From contig NZ_QBKN01000021.1 in NCBI RefSeq assembly GCF_003054175.1, positions 28,275 to 92,274 on the forward strand: a stretch of DNA of 64,000 bases, written 5' to 3'. Numbering within the stretch: position 1 is the first letter of the stretch; each line of letters starts with the position of its first letter. This stretch comes from Allosediminivita pacifica. Its GTDB lineage: Bacteria; Pseudomonadota; Alphaproteobacteria; Rhodobacterales; Rhodobacteraceae. The notes under the pieces are model-generated. The model was not told where the DNA came from, searched no databases, and saw only the letters and a list, made by a program, of their open reading frames with translations. The translations under genes and the position numbers were made by a program. Of the stretch, positions 10,074-19,108 are shown in pieces.

Positions 10074-10553
10074 ATGAAACTCTTCACCCTATCCACGGCC
10101 CTGATCCTCGCCGCCGGCGCCGCCCTCGCGGCCGGCTCCGATGATCACAGCCATGCCTCCCCCCATGCCGAAATGCCGGCCGGCCAGCCGGGTGACCCGG
10201 CGCAGGTCGACCGGACGATCCACATCCGCATGATCGAAACCGATGGCGGCATGGCCTACGAGCCCTCCTCGCTCGACATCGAAACCGGCGAGACGGTTCG
10301 CCTCGACGTCGTGAACGACGGCGCCCTCGACCACGAGCTCGTCCTCGGTACGGAAGGCAGCAACCGCGCGCATATGGCCGAAATGGCGGACATGCCCGAC
10401 ATGGCCCATGACGACCCCAACGCGCTGCGGCTCGCCCCGGGCGAAACCGGCCAGATCGTCTGGACCTTCGACACCGAGGGCACATTCCAGTTCGCCTGCC
10501 TGATCCCGGGCCACATGGAGGCCGGCATGCACGGCCCCGTTCACGTCCACTGA
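10074..10553 (+). CDS. Periplasmic cupredoxin (type 1 copper protein)
   Basis: 159-aa precursor with a signal peptide (MKLFTLSTALILAAGAALAA). The mature part begins His/Met-rich (SDDHSHASPHAEMPAG) and carries a plastocyanin-like domain. The four type 1 copper ligands are all present: His in LDHELVLG (about residue 86), then Cys, His and Met in FACLIPGHMEAGM (about 141-149). An inserted Met-rich loop, HMAEMADMPDMAHDD, may bind Cu(I). This organisation is known from copper-resistance or electron-transfer cupredoxins. The ATG at 10074 follows a ccggag Shine-Dalgarno. Confidence 0.88.
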   Translation: MKLFTLSTALILAAGAALAAGSDDHSHASPHAEMPAGQPGDPAQVDRTIHIRMIETDGGMAYEPSSLDIETGETVRLDVVNDGALDHELVLGTEGSNRAHMAEMADMPDMAHDDPNALRLAPGETGQIVWTFDTEGTFQFACLIPGHMEAGMHGPVHVH

Positions 10554-10619
10554 ATTTTGCGGTGCCACCGCGCCGAGGGCCATTTGCCCCGGCGCGGCAG
10601 GCACGAGGAGACACACACG

Positions 10620-11099
10620 ATGAAACAAGCCCACATGACCCGCCGCGCGATGCTCGCCGGCACCGCCGCCCTTGGCCTCACCGCATTCCTGCCCCTGCGC
10701 GGACGGGCCGCGGCGCCCGCCATCCACGTCCTCAAGGATCCCAACTGCGGCTGCTGCTCGGCTTGGGTCGAAATCCTCGAACGGGACGGCTTCGACGTCA
10801 CGGTCGAGCTCTCGCGCGGCGCCGCGCTCAGCCGCTACAAGATCGACAACGGAATCCCGGTGCAGATGGCCTCCTGCCACACGGCCCGGATCGACGGCTA
10901 CATGATCGAAGGCCACGTGCCCGTCGCCGACATCCGCCGCCTGCTGAACGACCGCCCCGATGCCGTGGGTCTCGCCGTGCCCGGCATGCCCTACGGCTCG
11001 CCCGGGATGGGGCCGGAAACCCGGCGTGAGGCCTACGAGGTCCACCTCATCCTGCAAGACGGCAGCACCGAAGTCTTCACCAGCTACGACGCGGCCTGA
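10620..11099 (+). CDS. DUF411 metal-binding secreted protein
   Basis: 159 aa. The N-terminus MKQAHMTRRAMLAGTAALGL is an export signal with a twin Arg, possibly Tat. The mature domain has the DUF411 hallmark DPNCGCCSAWVEIL (about residues 39-52), a thioredoxin-like fold with clustered Cys, and a later conserved MASCHTARIDGYMIEGHVP plus GMPYGSPGM. DUF411 proteins are commonly encoded in copper or silver resistance loci and thought to bind the metal. It is the last gene of the cluster, 66 bp after the cupredoxin, and is followed by two strong hairpins. Confidence 0.88.
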   Translation: MKQAHMTRRAMLAGTAALGLTAFLPLRGRAAAPAIHVLKDPNCGCCSAWVEILERDGFDVTVELSRGAALSRYKIDNGIPVQMASCHTARIDGYMIEGHVPVADIRRLLNDRPDAVGLAVPGMPYGSPGMGPETRREAYEVHLILQDGSTEVFTSYDAA

Positions 11100-11109
11100 A
11101 AGGCACCCC

Positions 11110-11131
11110 GTCGGGGCGGACGCGCCCCGAC
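11110..11131 (+). terminator. Hairpin after the DUF411 gene
   Basis: A perfect 9-bp stem (gtcggggcg/cgccccgac) with a four-base loop starts 11 bp past the stop codon. There is no T-run after it, so it may be a weak terminator or an mRNA-stabilising end. Confidence 0.45.
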
Positions 11132-11156
11132 GTTCGCCATCGGCCCCCGAAACGAA

Positions 11157-11180
11157 TAGGCCCCGACCAAGCGGGGCCTA
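11157..11180. terminator. Second hairpin, 25 bp after the first
   Basis: A perfect 9-bp stem (taggccccg/cggggccta) around a six-base loop. No T tract follows on either strand. Two adjacent hairpins probably close the copper-cluster transcript. Confidence 0.4.
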
Positions 11181-11454
11181 GCGATCCTTGACGGAGCGGC
11201 CCAAGGGCGGCTCCTGCGCTCGTCCAACTCGACATCGGTCGACCTCCCCACGCGATCACGGCAACCCCGCCTGCGCGCGAGACGGTCGGATAGCTCTCCG
11301 CCCGTTCACATGGGGATTTTCCTTGCGCTGCCTAGGCTTGCCCTCGTTCAATACCGCGAAGCCAACCACAAGGCTCCGGTCGCCTCGCCGGCTGCCTCTC
11401 AGGTCGCCGTCTTCCCTTGCAGGCATGTCCCCCGAGCCCGGAAGTGCGCGGGGC
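11181..11454. other. Intergenic region without recognisable gene
   Basis: This stretch lies between the hairpins and the small membrane-protein gene. Frames are open only in short, unconvincing pieces, with no family motif or RNA gene seen. It presumably holds the promoter of the small gene at 11467, but no clear -35/-10 pair stood out. Confidence 0.5.
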
Positions 11455-11466
11455 AGGAGGCGCGCG

Positions 11467-11715
11467 ATGAACCACACCTTCATCTTCATCTTCATCTTGA
11501 TGTATCTTCTGACCGGTGCAACTTCGGTGGACCCACTGGAGGAGTTCCGGCACCGTCCGGCCCGGCTCGCGATCCAGCGGATATTCGTCGCGGTGATTGC
11601 GTGGTTGCCGATCAAGCTCATCAGGGCACGCGAGGATCGCAGAGCCGTCGGAGACCTGGGCAAGTATCTGCTCGGCTACGGTGTGCTCGTGGCCATCCCC
11701 TACCTCTTCTACTGA
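11467..11715 (+). CDS. Small membrane protein, unknown
   Basis: 82 aa with two probable membrane helices: the N-terminal MNHTFIFIFILMYLLTG and a C-terminal YLLGYGVLVAIPYLF. Between them lies a basic amphipathic part (RRAVGDLGKY and RHRPARLAIQRIF). A near-ideal Shine-Dalgarno, AGGAGG at 11455-11460, sits six bases before the ATG and is the main support for coding. No family was recognised. It is flanked by the copper cluster upstream and the convergent groEL gene downstream. Confidence 0.6.
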   Translation: MNHTFIFIFILMYLLTGATSVDPLEEFRHRPARLAIQRIFVAVIAWLPIKLIRAREDRRAVGDLGKYLLGYGVLVAIPYLFY

Positions 11716-11825
11716 GCATAGGACCGTTGCGCCCGGGGGTACGGCGCACGGCACGGGACACCGGTCAAAGGCGCCATCGCCGCCGCCACCTCATGTCCGG
11801 GGACGGATCGGCCTTCCCCGAACGC

Positions 11826-11853
11826 AAAAAGGCCCCGCTTGCGCGGGGCCTTT
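11826..11853 (-). terminator. Terminator of groEL (possibly bidirectional)
   Basis: The 8-bp stem ggccccgc/gcggggcc with a ttgc loop is flanked by aaaaa on one side and ttt on the other. Read on the minus strand it ends in five T residues, about 30 bp past the groEL stop. The shorter T-run on the plus strand could also stop the small gene upstream. Confidence 0.85.
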
Positions 11854-11881
11854 CCGTATCTCCGGCAGGATCTGCCGATGA

Positions 11882-13564
<1,683 letters not shown>

Positions 13565-13592
13565 TCACGCACCCGCAGGATCACAGGGCCGC

Positions 13593-13904
13593 TCAGGCGG
13601 CCTTGGCTTCGGCGGCATCCGCGATGATGCCGAGGATGTCCGATTCCTTCATGATCAGCAGGTCTTCACCGTCGATCTGGACCTCGGTGCCCGACCACTT
13701 GCCGAACAGGACCTTGTCGCCCTCTTTCACGGCCATGGCGATCAGTTCGCCGTTGTCCTTGCGGGCGCCTTCACCGCAGGCGACCACGAGGCCTTCGGCA
13801 GGCTTTTCCTTGGCGCTGTCGGGAATGATCAGACCACCCTTGGTCTTGTCATCGCTTTCCACACGGCGGACGAGCACGCGGTCATGAAGCGGTTTGAATG
13901 CCAT
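13593..13904 (-). CDS. groES: Co-chaperonin GroES
   Basis: 103-aa lid of the GroEL chamber. It shows the start [20 protein letters not shown], the mobile loop [13 protein letters not shown] and the C-terminal [21 protein letters not shown] taggag Shine-Dalgarno precedes the ATG. First gene of the groESL operon. Confidence 0.99.
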   Translation of the reverse strand: MAFKPLHDRVLVRRVESDDKTKGGLIIPDSAKEKPAEGLVVACGEGARKDNGELIAMAVKEGDKVLFGKWSGTEVQIDGEDLLIMKESDILGIIADAAEAKAA

Positions 13905-13959
13905 CTTCGAGTCTCTCCTAGCTCAAAGTTTCTCCCTACCCCCCGCCGAGCGGGAGGCG

Positions 13960-13986
13960 TTATCACTCCGTCGAGGCGAGTGCTAA
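13960..13986 (-). promoter_or_regulatory. CIRCE operator (HrcA site) of groESL
   Basis: On the minus strand TTAGCACTC, nine bases, then GAGTGATAA. This is the CIRCE inverted repeat (TTAGCACTC-N9-GAGTGCTAA) with one changed base in the second arm. It lies 56 bp upstream of the groES ATG, just after the promoter -10 box, so bound HrcA would block transcription when folding capacity is sufficient. Confidence 0.95.
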
Positions 13987-13993
13987 CAGGCCG

Positions 13994-14022
13994 GATTTAG
14001 GCAGGTGATGCGGCGCTGTCAA
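13994..14022 (-). promoter_or_regulatory. Sigma-70-type promoter of groESL
   Basis: On the minus strand TTGACA at 14022-14017 is followed by exactly 17 bases and then TAAATC at 13999-13994. The CIRCE element begins seven bases further on, at the expected start-site position. This fits housekeeping-sigma transcription with HrcA repression. Confidence 0.82.
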
Positions 14023-14192
14023 CACGGCCTCGTGAAAATTTCATCCGGGCCGGAACCCGGCTGGCCGGCGCCGCACTGCAGCGCCTTCCGTGGCCTTTCT
14101 GCGCAAGATGTCGTGGTCCGACCTCACGCTCGCAACCCCTTGACCGGGAAACATATTCCCTTGACAAGAACACACCCCGAACAGGAGCGCGC

Positions 14193-15185
14193 ATGATCCG
14201 GACCCTGCTTGCCTGCCTTGCCCTCGCCGGCCTTGCCACGATGGCGCAGGCCGCCTGCGAGGGTCGCGACCTGCGTTCCACGCTCACCGCCACCGAACGG
14301 CAGACGCTCGCCGTCGCGGTCGCGGCCACGCCCTACCCGGCGGGAAACCGCTGGCGCGCCACCCGCGGCGGTGACGTGATCGAGATCCTTGGCACCGTGC
14401 ATCTCGACGACCCGCGCCTGGCCGGACCCGCCGCGCGGCTGCGCCCGCTGGTCCGCGACGCGGGCCTTGTCCTGCTCGAGATGACGGAAACCGAGCGCGC
14501 GGATCTCATGCGCGCCATGCAGTCCGACCCCACACTGCTGGTGCTCGACGACACCACTCTGCCCGAGCTCATGGAAGAGGACGACTGGCAGCGCCTGTCC
14601 GACGCCGCCCGCGCCCGCGGCCTGCCACCCTTCATGGTCGCGCGCTTCCGGCCGTGGTACGTGGCGATGCTGCTGTCCTTCCCGCCCTGCCTGAAAGCCG
14701 AGCTCGCCGAACAGAACGGCTTCGACGCGCAGATCGAGTCCATGGCCCGCGAGGCCGGCACGCCCCTGCGCGCGCTCGAGCCCTACGACACCGCCTTCCG
14801 CGCCTTCGACCGCGTGCCGCGCGCGGCGCAGCTCGACATGATGCTGACCTCGCTGACCGATGCCGGCACCTCCGAGGACCAGCTCGCCACGCTGCTGGCC
14901 GCCTACTTCGACGAGGACCACGCCGCCGGCTGGATCGTGAACGAGATCCTCGCGCCCCGCACCGGCGTGCTCGAGGGCGAGGCCGCCGAGGCCGCCTTCG
15001 CCACCCTGACCGAGGCCCTGCTCGACGCCCGCAACCGCGCCTGGATCCCCCGCATCGAAGAGGCCGCCGCCGCAACCGACGCCCCCGTCCTCGCCGCCTT
15101 CGGCGCCGCCCACCTGCACGGCGAGGCGGGCGTTCTGAATCTGCTGGACGAGGCCGGCTGGACGCTGGAACGGCAGAGGTTCTGA
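14193..15185 (+). CDS. TraB/GumN family protein
   Basis: 330 aa with a signal peptide (about residues 1-20, MIRTLLACLALAGLATMAQA). Two conserved TraB/GumN elements are present: the N-terminal ILGTVHLDDPR with its GTVH motif, and the C-terminal AAFGAAHLHGEAGVLNLL. The EMTE glutamate motif (LLEMTETERADL) is also there. The fold resembles metal-dependent Tiki/EreA-type proteases; the substrate is unknown. Exported, probably periplasmic. Downstream the gene runs into a palindromic-repeat region. Confidence 0.85.
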   Translation: MIRTLLACLALAGLATMAQAACEGRDLRSTLTATERQTLAVAVAATPYPAGNRWRATRGGDVIEILGTVHLDDPRLAGPAARLRPLVRDAGLVLLEMTETERADLMRAMQSDPTLLVLDDTTLPELMEEDDWQRLSDAARARGLPPFMVARFRPWYVAMLLSFPPCLKAELAEQNGFDAQIESMAREAGTPLRALEPYDTAFRAFDRVPRAAQLDMMLTSLTDAGTSEDQLATLLAAYFDEDHAAGWIVNEILAPRTGVLEGEAAEAAFATLTEALLDARNRAWIPRIEEAAAATDAPVLAAFGAAHLHGEAGVLNLLDEAGWTLERQRF

Positions 15186-15211
15186 GCCCCAACCGCAAGA
15201 CGCGCAACATA

Positions 15212-15249
15212 TCCCCTCCCCCTGCCCGAGGCAGGGTCAGGGAGGGGGT
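15212..15249. repeat. GC-rich palindromic repeat, copy 1
   Basis: An imperfect hairpin of C/T-rich then G/A-rich sequence (tcccctccccctgcc ... agggaggggg). It shares the leader gcgcaacaYatcccctcccc with copy 3 (the leader starts at 15202). One of three related hairpins in the convergent gap between the TraB/GumN and M3 peptidase genes. Confidence 0.8.
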
Positions 15250-15289
15250 CACCTTTACAGAGACCGACACCCGCCACCTGCCCAACAGG

Positions 15290-15327
15290 TCCCCTCTCCC
15301 CTCGGGGGAGAGGGTTAGGGTGAGGGG
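15290..15327. repeat. GC-rich palindromic repeat, copy 2
   Basis: Hairpin with arms tcccctctcccctcg and gagagggttagggtgagggg around a short loop. It has the same overall plan as copies 1 and 3 and lies between them. Confidence 0.8.
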
Positions 15328-15360
15328 CGGAGGCAGATCGGCGAGAAGCCCTGACGATCA

Positions 15361-15407
15361 GCGCAACACATCCCCTCCCCCGGCCAGGGGGAGGGCTAGG
15401 GAGGGGG
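15361..15407. repeat. GC-rich palindromic repeat, copy 3
   Basis: Begins gcgcaacacatcccctcccc, nearly identical to the start of copy 1, and closes with ctagggaggggg. It ends about 20 bp before the stop of the M3 peptidase gene and may help end its transcript. Confidence 0.8.
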
Positions 15408-15425
15408 TAGACCCCGGGACACCTC

Positions 15426-17447
15426 TCAGGCGGCCAATCCGCGCCCCTTCAGAAGCGCCTCCACCCCGGGCATCTTCCCGCGGAATTTCAGGTAAAGATC
15501 CTCCGCCTCCTCGGAGCCGCCGCGCGACAGGATGAAGCCCTCCAGCTTCTTCGCGACCTCCGGATCGAAGGCCCCGCCCGCCTCCTCGAAAGCGGCAAAG
15601 GCGTCGGCATCCATCACCTCGGACCACATGTAGCTGTAGTAGCCCGAGCTGTAGCCGTCCCCGGCAAAGACGTGGGCGAAATGCGGCGTCGCGTGCCGCA
15701 TGGCGATCGCCCGCGGCATGCCGATCCCCTCGAGGATCTCGGCCTGCTTCTGCATCGGATCGGCCGGGGCAGTCCCTGAGTGGAACTCCAGATCCACCAG
15801 CGCCGAGGCCACGTATTCCACCGTCTGGAAGCCCATGTCGAAGGTCGCCGCAGCCAGAACCTTGTTCAGCAGCGCCTCGGGCATCGCCTCGCCGGTCTCG
15901 GCGTGGGTGGCGAACTCCGCCAGCACCTCCGGCACCTCCAGCCAGTGCTCGTAAAGCTGGCTCGGCAGCTCCACGAAGTCCCGCGCCACGCTGGTCCCCG
16001 CGACCGACCCGAACTCCACGTCCGACAGAAGCTGGTGCAGCGCGTGCCCGAACTCGTGGAACAACGTCCGCGCGTCATCGTAGCTCAGCAGCGCCGGTTT
16101 CCCGGCCGACGGCTTGGCAAAGTTGCAGACGTTCACGACAATCGGCGTGCGCGGCTCGGGCCGCTTCGCCTGCATCCGGAAAGCCGAACACCAGGCCCCC
16201 GACCGCTTCGACGACCGCGCGAAGTAGTCCCCGATGAAGACGCCCAGGTGCTCGCCGTTCCGCGTCACCTCCCAGGCGCGGCAATCGGGGTGATAGAGCG
16301 GCACGTCCAACTCCCGCGCCTCGATCCCGAACAGCCGGTTGGCGCAGGCAAAGGCGGCCTCGATCATCCGGTCGAGCTGCAGGTAGGGCTTCAGCTCGGA
16401 TTCATCGAGGTCATGCAGCCTCTGCCGCCGCTTCTCGGCGTAGTAGCGCCAGTCCCAGGGCTCCAGCGGCCCCGCGATCCCGTCGGCGCGCAGCATCTCC
16501 TCCATCTCGGCGGCATCCGCCTCGGCCTGCGCCCTCGCCGGCCCCCAGACCGCCATCAGAAGGTCGCGCACCCTGTCAGGCGTGCCCGCCATCTCGGGTT
16601 CGAGCTTGTAATGCGCGAAATCGGGGTAGCCGAGCAGGTTGGCCCGCGTCTCTCGCAGCTTCAGGATCTCGGCGGCGATACCCCGGTTGTCCGTCTCGCC
16701 GCCGTTGGCGCCACGGCTCGTCCAGGCGCGCCAGGCCTTTTCGCGCAGGTCGCGCCGGGGCGAGAACTGCAGGAAGGGCACGATCAGCGACCGCGACAGG
16801 GTGATGACCGGCGCTTCCTCGCCCGCCGCTTCACCGGCGGCGCGCGCGTTGTCCACGGCGAACTGCGGCAGGCCTTCGAGGTCGGCCTCCGCCAGCACCA
16901 TGGACCAGCCGCTTTCGTCCTTGAGCAGGTTCTGCGTGAACTCGGTCCCGAGCACGGCGAGGCGCGACTTAACCTCCTTCATCCGTTCCGCATCGTCGCC
17001 CTCGAGCGCCGCACCGGCACGGACAAAGCCGCGATGCGTGAGATACAGCAGCCGCTGCTCCGCCTCGCTCAGGTCAAGATCCGCGCGCGCATTCCAGACC
17101 GCCTGCACACGCTCATACAAGGCCTTGTTGGCATAGATGGCCGAGCTGTGCGCGGCGAGCTTGGGCGAGAACTCCCGCTGCAGCGCCTGCCGCGCGTCGT
17201 TGCTGTCGCTGCCCGCGAGGTTGAAGAAGACGCCCAGCACGCGGTCAAGCTGCCTGCCCGCGCCTTCCAGCGCCAGGATGGTGTTCTCGAAGGTCGGCGG
17301 CTCGGGGTTGTCCGCGATCGCCGCGATCTCGGCCTCATGCGCGGTCAGCGCCTCCTCGAAGGCGGGCGCGAAATCGGCGTCGGAGAACTCGGCGAAGGGC
17401 GGCAGCTCGAATTCCGTGGTCCAGTCTGCCAGAAGCGGGTTGGTCAT
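15426..17447 (-). CDS. M3 family zinc oligopeptidase (oligopeptidase A / Dcp-like)
   Basis: 673-aa cytoplasmic thimet-type metallopeptidase that degrades short peptides, including those from signal peptides and proteasome-like turnover. The zinc motif HEFGH is in ARTLFHEFGHALHQLL, with the second-Glu region nearby and the C-terminal GDGYSSGYYSYMWSEVMDAD typical of M3A. I use the ATG at 17447 (MTNPLLADW), which has an aaggag Shine-Dalgarno; a start nine codons earlier is less likely. Length is normal for PrlC/Dcp. Confidence 0.94.
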   Translation of the reverse strand: MTNPLLADWTTEFELPPFAEFSDADFAPAFEEALTAHEAEIAAIADNPEPPTFENTILALEGAGRQLDRVLGVFFNLAGSDSNDARQALQREFSPKLAAHSSAIYANKALYERVQAVWNARADLDLSEAEQRLLYLTHRGFVRAGAALEGDDAERMKEVKSRLAVLGTEFTQNLLKDESGWSMVLAEADLEGLPQFAVDNARAAGEAAGEEAPVITLSRSLIVPFLQFSPRRDLREKAWRAWTSRGANGGETDNRGIAAEILKLRETRANLLGYPDFAHYKLEPEMAGTPDRVRDLLMAVWGPARAQAEADAAEMEEMLRADGIAGPLEPWDWRYYAEKRRQRLHDLDESELKPYLQLDRMIEAAFACANRLFGIEARELDVPLYHPDCRAWEVTRNGEHLGVFIGDYFARSSKRSGAWCSAFRMQAKRPEPRTPIVVNVCNFAKPSAGKPALLSYDDARTLFHEFGHALHQLLSDVEFGSVAGTSVARDFVELPSQLYEHWLEVPEVLAEFATHAETGEAMPEALLNKVLAAATFDMGFQTVEYVASALVDLEFHSGTAPADPMQKQAEILEGIGMPRAIAMRHATPHFAHVFAGDGYSSGYYSYMWSEVMDADAFAAFEEAGGAFDPEVAKKLEGFILSRGGSEEAEDLYLKFRGKMPGVEALLKGRGLAA

Positions 17448-17509
17448 GCGGCTCTCCTTGATGCGTTGCACCAAAGCTATGTCCGCGACCCCGCCGCCGC
17501 AACGGGTCG

Positions 17510-18556
17510 TCAGACCCCGCCGCAGACCGGACAGCCCTCGCGCCGCGTCAGGGTGATCTTGCGGGTCTCGCCCCAGAGCGCGTCATGGATCAACATCTCG
17601 CCCCGCAGCGGCTGGCCCGCCCCGGCGATGACCTTCACCGCTTCAGCCGCCATCATCGCGCCCACGATCCCCGGAAGCGGCCCCAGCACGCCCGCCTCGG
17701 CACAGCTGGGTGCCAGCCCGGCGGCGGGCGCCTGCGGAAAGAGGCAGGCATAACAGGGCGCCCCATGGGCCGGGTCGAAGACCGAAAGCTGCCCTTCCCA
17801 CTGGCTCAGCGCGCCCGAGACCAGCGGTATTCCCCTCGCAACGGCGGCACGGTTCACCAGATACCGCGTCTCGAAATTGTCGGTCCCGTCGAGCACGAGG
17901 TCATAGTCTGCCAGCAGATCGCCCGCGATCTCCGCGGTCAGCTTCCGCTTGTAGGGCTTCACCGTCACATGCGGGTTGAGCGCCAGCATGGCCTTCTGCG
18001 CCGAAAACACCTTGGGCATGTCGATGTCGGCATCGCGGTGGATCACCTGCCGCTGCAGGTTCGTCACGCTCACCACGTCGTCGTCGATCACCCCGATGGT
18101 GCCCACGCCCGCCCCGGCCAGGTACAGCAGCGCGGGCGAGCCGAGGCCCCCGGCCCCCACCACCAGCACGCGCGCCTTCTTGAGCCGCGTCTGCCCGGGC
18201 CCGCCCAACTCGCGCAGCACGATGTGGCGGGCATAGCGATCCAGCTCTCCCTCGTCGTAGGTCTCGCTACTCTGAACCGGCGCACGTTCAGCCTCCACCG
18301 CCTCGGCCCGCCCCTTCACGCGCCGCAGCACCCAGGCGTAGCCGACCCCGAGCGCCACGAAGCCGCCAAGGACCAGCCAAAGCGCCGCGCTGTCCCCCGT
18401 GGCGACCCGCAGCGGGTGCCCTTCCGGCAGCACGAGATGCACCATCAACACGCCCACGTAGAGCAACCCGATCATGTAGCCCCGCGCCACGCGCGGTGCG
18501 CCCATCAACCGGCCGATCCCCCAGAGCGCCGCAGCCAGCGCCAGCACGAGCAGCAT
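17510..18556 (-). CDS. Membrane-anchored MoeB/ThiF (E1-like) adenylyltransferase
   Basis: 348 aa from the ATG at 18556. The N-terminal ~85 residues carry about three hydrophobic helices. The remainder is an E1-like domain: a Rossmann motif VLVVGAGGLGSPALLYLAGA, the catalytic DGTDNFETRYLVN, LSQWEGQLSVF and Cys pairs (APCYACLF and GCPVCGG) for zinc. MoeB/ThiF enzymes adenylate the C-terminus of MoaD or ThiS for sulphur transfer. The start lies one base after the dut stop, implying translational coupling. No MoaD or ThiS gene is in the window. Confidence 0.9.
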   Translation of the reverse strand: MLLVLALAAALWGIGRLMGAPRVARGYMIGLLYVGVLMVHLVLPEGHPLRVATGDSAALWLVLGGFVALGVGYAWVLRRVKGRAEAVEAERAPVQSSETYDEGELDRYARHIVLRELGGPGQTRLKKARVLVVGAGGLGSPALLYLAGAGVGTIGVIDDDVVSVTNLQRQVIHRDADIDMPKVFSAQKAMLALNPHVTVKPYKRKLTAEIAGDLLADYDLVLDGTDNFETRYLVNRAAVARGIPLVSGALSQWEGQLSVFDPAHGAPCYACLFPQAPAAGLAPSCAEAGVLGPLPGIVGAMMAAEAVKVIAGAGQPLRGEMLIHDALWGETRKITLTRREGCPVCGGV

Positions 18557-18557
18557 G

Positions 18558-19016
18558 TCAGACCCCCGTCGAGCCGAACCCGCCCACGCCCCGCGCGGTG
18601 GCTCCAAGGTCCGGTGCCAACCGGAAACTGGCCCGAATGACCGGCGCGACAACCATCTGCGCGATCCTGTCGCCGTGCGACACCGTGAACACCTCCTGCC
18701 CGGCGTTCATCACGATCACGCCCAAAGGCCCGCGATAATCCGCGTCGATGGTGGCGGGGCTGTTGGGCAGCGTGATCCCGTGCTTCAGCGCCAGCCCGGA
18801 TCGCGGGCGCAGCTGCACCTCGTAGCCCTCGGGGATCGCCAGCCGCAGCCCCGTGGGCACCAGTGCCCGTTCGCCGGGTGCCAGCGTCACGGAACGCCGG
18901 TCGGGAAAACTCGCCCGCAGGTCTGCCCCGGCCGCCCCCCCGGTCTCGTAACTCGGCAGCCCCAGCGTCTCATCGGCACCCTCGTCGAAGCTGAACAGCA
19001 CCGTCACGTCACTCAT
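18558..19016 (-). CDS. dut: Deoxyuridine triphosphatase
   Basis: 152 aa (from the ATG at 19016, which has an agga Shine-Dalgarno; five extra residues are possible). Hydrolyses dUTP to dUMP and diphosphate, keeping uracil out of DNA and feeding dTMP synthesis. The five trimeric dUTPase motifs are visible: [19 protein letters not shown]-like [15 protein letters not shown] and the C-terminal [10 protein letters not shown]. It follows coaBC across a 16-bp inverted repeat and precedes the ThiF gene by one base. Confidence 0.98.
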   Translation of the reverse strand: MSDVTVLFSFDEGADETLGLPSYETGGAAGADLRASFPDRRSVTLAPGERALVPTGLRLAIPEGYEVQLRPRSGLALKHGITLPNSPATIDADYRGPLGVIVMNAGQEVFTVSHGDRIAQMVVAPVIRASFRLAPDLGATARGVGGFGSTGV

Positions 19017-19040
19017 CTCGATCTTCCTCATAAGTTCGAC

Positions 19041-19108
19041 CCGCGCCTGAAGGCGGACCCGGAAGCGGGGTGGGTGGGTGGGCGCCCCGGGGCCGCCTTC
19101 AGGCGCGG
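19041..19108. repeat. Perfect 16-bp inverted repeat enclosing a G-quadruplex motif
   Basis: The arms ccgcgcctgaaggcgg (19041-19056) and ccgccttcaggcgcgg (19093-19108) are exact reverse complements. The 36-base spacer contains GGGGTGGGTGGGTGGG at 19067-19082, four G-tracts with one-base T loops on the plus strand. The right arm includes the coaBC stop codon, so the element spans the coaBC-dut junction. In the mRNA it would form a strong hairpin just upstream of dut. Confidence 0.9.
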
